The notes beneath the pieces were generated by a model that saw only the letters and a list, made by a program, of their open reading frames with translations, was not told where the DNA came from and did no database searches. Below, one piece after another: positions 55,091 through 64,000 of a stretch of DNA of 64,000 nt. The stretch covers positions 1-64,000 of the forward strand of contig NZ_PPQF01000056.1 in NCBI RefSeq assembly GCF_002901865.1. Direction: 5' to 3'. Each line of letters starts with the position of its first letter. Position 1 is the stretch's first letter. This DNA is from Staphylococcus agnetis. GTDB taxonomy: Bacteria; Bacillota; Bacilli; Staphylococcales; Staphylococcaceae. The translations under genes were made by a program, and so were the position numbers.

Positions 55091-56011
55091 ATGCAAAAAC
55101 ATGAATTTAAAATTGAAGATGCATCTTTAGCGTTACAACGTATTGATAAAGTATTACCTCAATTCAATCAAGAGTGGTCTCGCAGTCAAATTCAGGATTG
55201 GATTAAGGAAGGTCAAGTTAAGGTAAACGATAAAGTTGTAAAATCAAATTATAAAGTGAAATTGAATGATAGCATTGAAGTGACAGAAGCAGAACTCATT
55301 GAAGCGGATATTAAACCAGAAAATTTAAATTTAGACATTTATTATGAAGATGAAGATGTCGCGATTGTATACAAACCCAAAGGCATGGTTGTGCATCCAT
55401 CTGCGGGTCATTACTCCGGTACTTTAGTCAACGGATTAATGTATCAAATAAAAGATTTATCTGGAATTAATGGCGAAATTCGCCCGGGCATTGTGCATCG
55501 TATCGATAAGGATACGTCAGGATTATTAATGGTTGCAAAAAATGATGTGGCACACCGTCACCTTGTTGAGCAATTAATGGCGAAAACCGTGACGCGAAAA
55601 TATACCGCACTTGTTCATGGTCACATCCCACATGAATTCGGTACTATCGAGGCTCCCATTGGTCGTAATCAGAATGATCGTCAATCCATGGATGTGGTTG
55701 ATAATGGTAAAGAAGCCATTACGCATTTTAATGTGATCGAAAACTTTAAAAATTATACACTGGTAGAATGTCAGCTTGAAACTGGACGCACACACCAAAT
55801 TCGTGTGCACATGAAATATATTGGTTTTCCACTTGTTGGGGATCCAAAGTATGGACCGAAAAAAACACGAGATATTGGTGGACAAGCGTTGCATGCTGGG
55901 TTAATTGGATTTACACACCCACGTACAGGTGAGTATATTGAACGTAGTGCACCGCTTCCTGAAGCGTTTGAAGCACTTATTGAAGCAATACGTCAAGAAG
56001 ATGTAACTTAA
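55091..56011 (+). CDS. rluD: 23S rRNA pseudouridine synthase, RluD family
   Basis: 306 aa from ATG 55091 (AGGTGAG upstream; GTG 55082 possible). N-terminal S4 domain (WSRSQIQDWIKEGQVKVNDK), catalytic motif HRIDKDTSGLLMVAKN with the active Asp, and GRTHQIRVHM. Forms pseudouridines in 23S rRNA. It is paired with lspA, as in many Firmicutes. Confidence 0.93.
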   Translation: MQKHEFKIEDASLALQRIDKVLPQFNQEWSRSQIQDWIKEGQVKVNDKVVKSNYKVKLNDSIEVTEAELIEADIKPENLNLDIYYEDEDVAIVYKPKGMVVHPSAGHYSGTLVNGLMYQIKDLSGINGEIRPGIVHRIDKDTSGLLMVAKNDVAHRHLVEQLMAKTVTRKYTALVHGHIPHEFGTIEAPIGRNQNDRQSMDVVDNGKEAITHFNVIENFKNYTLVECQLETGRTHQIRVHMKYIGFPLVGDPKYGPKKTRDIGGQALHAGLIGFTHPRTGEYIERSAPLPEAFEALIEAIRQEDVT

Positions 56012-56091
56012 AACGTAAAATGTTACGATTCTCACTTTGACAATTGCGTCTAAAAACGTTATGATGGTTTACAGTAAATAAATGAAGTCTT

Positions 56092-56233
56092 TAAATATGA
56101 GTCCCGTGAGGCTTGAAAGACATGAAACGTATACATTAATGTAGGCGCGTTTTGTTTTGTTCTGTGAAGCAAAATAAAATGAGTCGTTACTTTAACATAT
56201 TCACTCATGTCTTATTACAGACATGAGTTTTTT
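56092..56233 (+). promoter_or_regulatory. PyrR attenuator 1, upstream of pyrR
   Basis: AGTCCCGTGAGGCT at 56100-56113 fits the PyrR binding-loop consensus ARUCCNGNGAGGYU. The terminator ACTCATGTCT (56203-56212) with AGACATGAGT (56219-56228) is perfect and has a T run. PyrR with UMP should bind the loop and favour termination. Confidence 0.92.
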
Positions 56234-56299
56234 ATGTCTCAATCATAGCTCATTAATATGAAATCAAATCAATCATGCCTTTCGAAAGGAATGTGAACT

Positions 56300-56824
56300 A
56301 TGGCAGAACGTATTATTTTAGATGAATCAGCAATTAACCGTACATTGACACGCATTGCACATGAAATTCTGGAATATAATAAGGGTTCTGAAAATTTGGC
56401 TTTGTTAGGGATTAAGACACGTGGTGAATTTTTGGCAAAGCGTATCCAACAAAAGATACAACAAATAGAAAATGTTTCTGTACCAACGGGAACAATTGAC
56501 ATTACCCAATTTCGTGATGATGTCGAAATGCGCGATGTGGCGTTAGCGCAATCTTTCGACATAGATATAGATTTAAATGATCGCATCGTCATTATTGTTG
56601 ACGATGTACTGTACACTGGACGCACAGTACGTGCATCATTAGATGCTATTTTATTACATCGACGTCCCAAAAAAATAGGTCTCGCAACACTCGTGGATCG
56701 TGGTCACCGAGAGTTACCCATCCGCGCAGATTTTGTAGGTAAAAATATACCGACATCACATGAAGAATCTGTTGAAGTGTTCTTGTCCGAAGTAGATGAT
56801 CGTAACGCCGTCATAATTCAATAA
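56300..56824 (+). CDS. pyrR: Pyrimidine operon regulator / uracil phosphoribosyltransferase
   Basis: 174 aa. PRPP loop [17 protein letters not shown] near residue 96 and [20 protein letters not shown]. It senses UMP and binds the pyr leader RNAs, with weak uracil phosphoribosyltransferase activity. First gene of the pyr operon, between two attenuators. Confidence 0.97.
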   Translation: MAERIILDESAINRTLTRIAHEILEYNKGSENLALLGIKTRGEFLAKRIQQKIQQIENVSVPTGTIDITQFRDDVEMRDVALAQSFDIDIDLNDRIVIIVDDVLYTGRTVRASLDAILLHRRPKKIGLATLVDRGHRELPIRADFVGKNIPTSHEESVEVFLSEVDDRNAVIIQ

Positions 56825-56835
56825 CCACCTTTTAA

Positions 56836-56968
56836 TTCAGTACGAGAGACTGACAAAGGTACCCTCAAAATGATTCATAGGATGCATGTCGCTACACCTT
56901 CATCGGCATCACTATATCATTTTGATTACCCATGTCTCTTAACTGAATAAAGTTAAGAGATTTTTTTT
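56836..56968 (+). promoter_or_regulatory. PyrR attenuator 2, between pyrR and pyrP
   Basis: A perfect terminator TCTCTTAACT (56935-56944) with AGTTAAGAGA (56951-56960) and eight T. Upstream, CAGTACGAGAGACTG (56838-56852) forms a CAGT/ACTG-closed loop that keeps the GAGAG core but departs from the binding-loop consensus. Confidence 0.8.
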
Positions 56969-56986
56969 ATAAAAGGAGATATCAAA

Positions 56987-59178
<2,192 letters not shown>

Positions 59179-59191
59179 GGGAGAGATTGAA

Positions 59192-60466
59192 ATGATCTTA
59201 ATTCAAAATGCAAAGATGTTAGAAGCAGGGACATTAAAACGTGTAGATGTGTTAGTTGAAGCAGGAAAAATTAAAGCCATCGCAGATAAAATTGAACCTC
59301 AAGCTGAAATGGACCAGATTGACGCTCAGGGGCATTTCTTATCAGCTGGTTTTATTGATGTGCATGTGCATTTAAGAGAGCCAGGTGGTGAGCATAAAGA
59401 AACAATTGAGACAGGCACACTTGCTGCAGCGCGTGGCGGATTTACGACAATTTGTCCTATGCCAAACACAAAACCTGTTCCAGATTCAGTAGAACATATG
59501 CAAAGGTTACATCACTTAATTGATGAAAATGCCCACGTACGTGTATTACCTTATGCGGCCATTACAGAGCGTCAGGCAGGTAAAACGCATGTTGATTTTA
59601 AGGCGTTAGCCAATGAAGGAACATTTGCATTTACAGATGATGGTGTCGGTGTTCAAGAAGCGGCTAAAATGTATGAAGCGATGCAACAAGCACAAGCTGT
59701 GAATAAAGCCATTGTCGCACATTGTGAAGATAATAGTTTGATTTATGGTGGCGCGATGCATGAGGGTGAACGTAGTAAAGCATTGGGTATTCCTGGAATT
59801 CCTAGCATTTGTGAGGCAGTACAAATTGCACGTGATGTACTCTTAAGTGAAGCAACAGGTTGCCATTATCACGTCTGTCACGTATCAACTAAAGAAAGTG
59901 TACGCGTGATACGCGATGCCAAAAAAGCAGGTATACCAGTGACAGCTGAAGTTACACCACATCATTTATTATTATCAGAAGACGATGTGCCTGGAGATAA
60001 CGCCATTTATAAAATGAATCCGCCTCTAAGAAGTACCGAAGATCGCCAAGCACTGATTGATGGTTTATTAGATGGCACAATTGACATCATTGCGACTGAT
60101 CATGCACCGCATGCTGCTGATGAAAAAGATCAACCGATGACGCGTGCACCTTTTGGAATTGTAGGAAGTGAAACGGCTTTCCCACTTCTATATACACACT
60201 TTGTTAAAACAGGGAAATGGTCATTACAACAATTAGTAGACTATATCACAATTAAACCTGCTAAATTATTTGACTTACCGTTTGGCAAACTTGAAGAAGG
60301 CGCGCCTGCAGACTTAACACTCATTGATTTAGATGTAGCATATGACATTAAAGCGGAAGACTTTTTATCTAAATCTTCTAACACACCATTTTTAGGAGAG
60401 CGTGTGTATGGTAAAACTTTATTCACGATGGTTGATGGAGAGATTCGTTATAAGGGGGAAAAATAA
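59192..60466 (+). CDS. pyrC: Dihydroorotase
   Basis: 424 aa. Zinc ligands in [15 protein letters not shown] near residue 57, [10 protein letters not shown] and [12 protein letters not shown] with catalytic Asp near 305. Converts carbamoyl aspartate to dihydroorotate. The stop overlaps the carA start. Confidence 0.97.
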   Translation: MILIQNAKMLEAGTLKRVDVLVEAGKIKAIADKIEPQAEMDQIDAQGHFLSAGFIDVHVHLREPGGEHKETIETGTLAAARGGFTTICPMPNTKPVPDSVEHMQRLHHLIDENAHVRVLPYAAITERQAGKTHVDFKALANEGTFAFTDDGVGVQEAAKMYEAMQQAQAVNKAIVAHCEDNSLIYGGAMHEGERSKALGIPGIPSICEAVQIARDVLLSEATGCHYHVCHVSTKESVRVIRDAKKAGIPVTAEVTPHHLLLSEDDVPGDNAIYKMNPPLRSTEDRQALIDGLLDGTIDIIATDHAPHAADEKDQPMTRAPFGIVGSETAFPLLYTHFVKTGKWSLQQLVDYITIKPAKLFDLPFGKLEEGAPADLTLIDLDVAYDIKAEDFLSKSSNTPFLGERVYGKTLFTMVDGEIRYKGEK

Positions 60467-61560
60467 TGTTTGAGAAACGTTATCTGGTACTTGAAGATGG
60501 AACGGTATATACAGGTTTTAAATTAGGTTCTGATGCATTAACAAGAGGGGAAATTGTTTTCAATACAGCGATGACAGGCTATCAAGAAACGATTTCTGAT
60601 CCTTCTTATACAGGTCAAATCATAACATTTACGTATCCATTAATTGGAAATTACGGCATTAATCGTGAGGATTTTGAATCGTTAGTACCGACACTTAATG
60701 GTGTTGTAGTTAAAGAAGCATGTTCAACACCTAGTAATTTCCGTGCTCAAAAATCTTTAGATGAAGTATTAAAAACATTCAATATTCCAGGAATCAGCGG
60801 TGTAGATACACGCAGTATTACGAAAAAAATTCGTCAACATGGCGTACTTAAAGCTGCATTTGTTGATCATAAAAATGACATAGATACGACGATACAAACA
60901 TTAAAAACAATTGAATTTCCACGTACTGAAGTGCCAACAGTTTCAACGAAAACACCATATGTCTCTACGGGATTCAACTTACATGTTGTCCTTGTAGACT
61001 TTGGTAAAAAACAAAATATTGTGCGTGAACTCAATGCTCGCGGATGTGAAGTCACGGTTGTCCCTTATGATACAAGTGCAGAAGCGATTTTAAACATGTC
61101 TCCTGATGGTGTCATGCTATCAAATGGGCCTGGAGATCCTGAAGATGTACATGTTGCGATTGAGATGATTCAAGGCATACTAGGGAAAATTCCATTTTTT
61201 GGCATTTGCTTAGGACATCAACTGTTTGCACTCTCTCAAGGTGCAACATCTTTCAAAATGAAATTTGGACATCGTGGTGCCAATCATCCTGTTAAAGATT
61301 TACGCACTGGAAAAATCGCGTTGACGAGTCAAAACCATGGATATGCGATTGATGCTGCATCGATTAAAGCTACCGATTTAGAAGTGACCCATATTGCGCT
61401 AAATGATGGTACTGTGGAAGGATTACGTCATAAGACAGCGCCAGCATTTTCAGTGCAGTACCATCCTGAAGCATGTCCAGGTCCTACAGATTCTAACTAT
61501 TTATTTGATCAATTTATCACGTTAATGCTAGACCATCAAAAAGAAGGGGTGCGTTCATAA
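60466..61560 (+). CDS. carA: Carbamoyl phosphate synthase small subunit (glutaminase)
   Basis: 364 aa. Class I amidotransferase triad: nucleophile Cys in [10 protein letters not shown] near residue 246, His and Glu in [10 protein letters not shown] near 338. It supplies ammonia from glutamine to CarB. The stop overlaps the carB ATG (TAATG). Confidence 0.97.
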   Translation: MFEKRYLVLEDGTVYTGFKLGSDALTRGEIVFNTAMTGYQETISDPSYTGQIITFTYPLIGNYGINREDFESLVPTLNGVVVKEACSTPSNFRAQKSLDEVLKTFNIPGISGVDTRSITKKIRQHGVLKAAFVDHKNDIDTTIQTLKTIEFPRTEVPTVSTKTPYVSTGFNLHVVLVDFGKKQNIVRELNARGCEVTVVPYDTSAEAILNMSPDGVMLSNGPGDPEDVHVAIEMIQGILGKIPFFGICLGHQLFALSQGATSFKMKFGHRGANHPVKDLRTGKIALTSQNHGYAIDAASIKATDLEVTHIALNDGTVEGLRHKTAPAFSVQYHPEACPGPTDSNYLFDQFITLMLDHQKEGVRS

Positions 61561-64000
61561 TGCCAAAAAGAAATGATATTCAATCCATCTTAGTCATTGG
61601 TTCAGGACCAATCATTATTGGGCAAGCAGCAGAATTTGATTATGCCGGAACTCAGGCGTGTCTGGCTCTAAAAGAAGAAGGGTACCGTGTTATTTTAGTC
61701 AATTCGAATCCAGCGACGATTATGACTGATAAAGAAATTGCCGATAAAGTTTATATTGAACCACTTACGCATGATTTTATCGCACGCATCATTCGTAAAG
61801 AACAACCTGACGCATTATTGCCAACTTTAGGTGGACAAACAGGTTTGAATATGGCGATTGAACTTCACAATAGTGGCGTACTCGCTTCCAATAATGTGAA
61901 GTTACTTGGGACAGAACTCGATTCAATAGAACGCGCTGAAGACCGTGAACGTTTTCGCACTTTAATGAATGAATTAGATGTTCCTGTACCTGAAAGTGAT
62001 ATTGTCAATACGTTAGAACAAGCCTTTCAATTTAAGGAACAAGTAGGTTATCCATTAATCGTAAGACCAGCTTTTACGATGGGCGGTACAGGTGGTGGTA
62101 TTTGCCACAATGATGATGAGCTCAAAGAAGTTGTGTCTAACGGATTAAAATACAGTCCGGCTACACAATGTTTAATTGAAAAATCAATAGCTGGATATAA
62201 AGAGATTGAGTATGAAGTGATGCGCGACAAAAATGATAATGCGATTGTCGTATGTAATATGGAAAACATTGATCCTGTTGGTATCCATACAGGGGATTCA
62301 GTTGTCGTAGCACCGAGTCAAACATTATCCGATGTTGAATATCAAATGTTGCGTGACGTCTCGTTAAAAGTCATCCGTGCTTTAGGTATTGAAGGGGGAT
62401 GTAACGTCCAACTTGCGCTAGATCCTCACTCGATGAAATACTACATCATTGAAGTGAACCCACGCGTGTCACGTTCATCGGCATTGGCCTCAAAAGCTAC
62501 GGGTTATCCTATAGCTAAATTGGCTGCCAAAATTGCGATCGGTCTAACTTTAGATGAAATGAAAAACCCTGTTACTGGCACATCGTATGCTGCATTTGAA
62601 CCTGCTTTGGACTATGTTGTTTCTAAAATTCCGCGATTTCCATTTGATAAATTTGAGAAAGGTGAACGCGAATTAGGTACGCAAATGAAAGCAACTGGTG
62701 AAGTGATGTCGATTGGTCGTACGTATGAAGAATCATTGCTTAAAGCAATTCGCTCTTTGGAGTATGGCGTACACCATTTAGGGTTGCCAAATGGAGAATC
62801 CTTTGACTTAGATTACATTAAAGCGCGCATTCAAGCACAAGATGACGAACGTTTATTCTTTATCGGTGAAGCAATTCGACGTGGGACTTCTTTAGAAGAG
62901 ATTCATGAGATGACAAAAATCGACTACTTCTTCTTAAATAAATTTAAAAACATTATCGACATGGAACACGCATTAAAAGCAAATAAAGGGGATATTGATT
63001 ACCTGAAATTTGCGAAACGCTTCGGATTTAGCGATCGTGTGATTGCGCATCGTTTTGAAATGACAGAGCAAGAAGTTTATCAATTAAGACAACAACACAA
63101 CATCTACCCAGTATACAAAATGGTAGATACGTGTGCAGCTGAATTTGAATCTGCAACACCTTACTTTTATGGCACATATGAAGAGGAAAATGAGTCTATC
63201 GTCAGCGATAAAGAAAAAATTATCGTCTTAGGCTCAGGTCCAATTCGGATTGGGCAAGGGGTTGAATTTGATTATGCGACGGTTCATGCCGTATGGGCGA
63301 TTCAAAATGCAGGTTACGAAGCAATCATTGTCAATAACAACCCTGAAACCGTATCAACTGACTTCTCTATCTCAGATAAATTGTATTTTGAACCACTCAC
63401 TGAAGAAGATGTGATGAACATCATTAACCTAGAACAGCCTAAAGGGGTCGTTGTTCAATTTGGTGGACAAACTGCGATTAATCTTGCAGATAAACTTGTT
63501 AAACATGGTGTTCACATCCTAGGAACGACGCTTGAAGATTTAAACCGTGCGGAAGACCGAAAAGAATTTGAGGCATTATTAAATCAAATTAATGTCCCTC
63601 AACCTAAAGGAAAAACAGCAACATCAGCAACAGAAGCACTGGATAATGCACGAGACATCGGTTATCCCGTTGTTGTACGCCCATCCTATGTCTTAGGGGG
63701 ACGTGCGATGGAAATTGTATATAATGACGCTGAGCTTGAAAATTATATGAATGAAGCGGTTAAAGCAAGTCCAGAACATCCAGTATTAGTCGATCGTTAT
63801 CTCACTGGTAAAGAAATCGAAGTCGATGCGATTTGTGATGGTGAAACGGTGATTATTCCTGGCATCATGGAACATATCGAACGAGCAGGGGTACATTCAG
63901 GAGATTCAATCGCAGTGTATCCACCACAAACATTAAGCCAAGAAGACATCGACACTTTAGAAGCATACACAGTTAAGCTTGCGAAAGGCTTAAATGTTAT
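61560..64000 (+). CDS. carB: Carbamoyl phosphate synthase large subunit (5' part)
   Basis: ATG 61560 overlaps the carA stop. 813 codons are present and the frame is open at the edge; the full protein is normally near 1,060 aa. Two homologous halves begin [20 protein letters not shown] and [20 protein letters not shown] (the second near residue 556), each with ATP-grasp segments ([24 protein letters not shown]). It makes carbamoyl phosphate from bicarbonate, ATP and CarA-derived ammonia. Confidence 0.96.
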   Translation, partial: MPKRNDIQSILVIGSGPIIIGQAAEFDYAGTQACLALKEEGYRVILVNSNPATIMTDKEIADKVYIEPLTHDFIARIIRKEQPDALLPTLGGQTGLNMAIELHNSGVLASNNVKLLGTELDSIERAEDRERFRTLMNELDVPVPESDIVNTLEQAFQFKEQVGYPLIVRPAFTMGGTGGGICHNDDELKEVVSNGLKYSPATQCLIEKSIAGYKEIEYEVMRDKNDNAIVVCNMENIDPVGIHTGDSVVVAPSQTLSDVEYQMLRDVSLKVIRALGIEGGCNVQLALDPHSMKYYIIEVNPRVSRSSALASKATGYPIAKLAAKIAIGLTLDEMKNPVTGTSYAAFEPALDYVVSKIPRFPFDKFEKGERELGTQMKATGEVMSIGRTYEESLLKAIRSLEYGVHHLGLPNGESFDLDYIKARIQAQDDERLFFIGEAIRRGTSLEEIHEMTKIDYFFLNKFKNIIDMEHALKANKGDIDYLKFAKRFGFSDRVIAHRFEMTEQEVYQLRQQHNIYPVYKMVDTCAAEFESATPYFYGTYEEENESIVSDKEKIIVLGSGPIRIGQGVEFDYATVHAVWAIQNAGYEAIIVNNNPETVSTDFSISDKLYFEPLTEEDVMNIINLEQPKGVVVQFGGQTAINLADKLVKHGVHILGTTLEDLNRAEDRKEFEALLNQINVPQPKGKTATSATEALDNARDIGYPVVVRPSYVLGGRAMEIVYNDAELENYMNEAVKASPEHPVLVDRYLTGKEIEVDAICDGETVIIPGIMEHIERAGVHSGDSIAVYPPQTLSQEDIDTLEAYTVKLAKGLNV

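Overview
The window is low-GC Firmicute DNA from a Staphylococcus. The evidence is the gene order from mraZ to ftsZ, then pgeF, sepF, divIVA, ileS, lspA and the pyr genes, together with bacillithiol biosynthesis (bshC), phenol-soluble modulin (PSM) genes and a phi11/80alpha-like prophage. The PSM peptides and several proteins differ from what I know of S. aureus, so another staphylococcal species is likely; I cannot name it.

Positions 1 to about 30.5 kb are the right-hand part of a temperate siphophage; its integrase, repressor and replication genes lie left of the window. In order it holds small early/middle genes with dUTPase and RinB/RinA-type late activators, a roughly 460-bp structured leader with the presumed late promoter, a pac-type packaging and head module (terS, terL, portal, MuF-like protein, scaffold, capsid), connectors, tail tube, tail chaperones with a probable -1 frameshift, tape measure, Dit and Tal, and a large baseplate set. 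The baseplate set includes two SGNH hydrolases, a pectate-lyase-fold spike with an autoproteolytic domain, two BppU-type anchors and a CHAP/glucosaminidase. A holin and a CHAP/amidase_3/SH3b endolysin follow. The right end carries a small membrane protein gene, a strongly folded candidate RNA with an H-type pseudoknot, and a CPBP-family membrane protease gene. It finishes downstream of a tRNA-Arg(UCU) that is the likely attachment site.

Positions 30.6 to 34.9 kb are chromosomal: a small membrane operon with a thioredoxin-like protein, a Ktr/Trk potassium channel subunit, an acetyltransferase, and a PSM locus. That locus has one beta-type and two very short alpha/delta-type peptide genes, the latter too short for normal gene calling, with AgrA-like half sites nearby.

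Positions 34.9 to 64 kb hold bshC and then the division and cell wall cluster mraZ-rsmH-ftsL-pbpA-mraY-murD-divIB-ftsA-ftsZ. Next come pgeF-ylmE-sepF-ylmG-ylmH-divIVA, a T-box leader with ileS, lspA-rluD, and the pyrimidine operon pyrR-pyrP-pyrB-pyrC-carA-carB with two PyrR-type attenuators. carB runs off the right edge. The genes from mraZ to divIVA build and position the septum; the pyr genes make UMP, and carAB supplies carbamoyl phosphate to pyrB.
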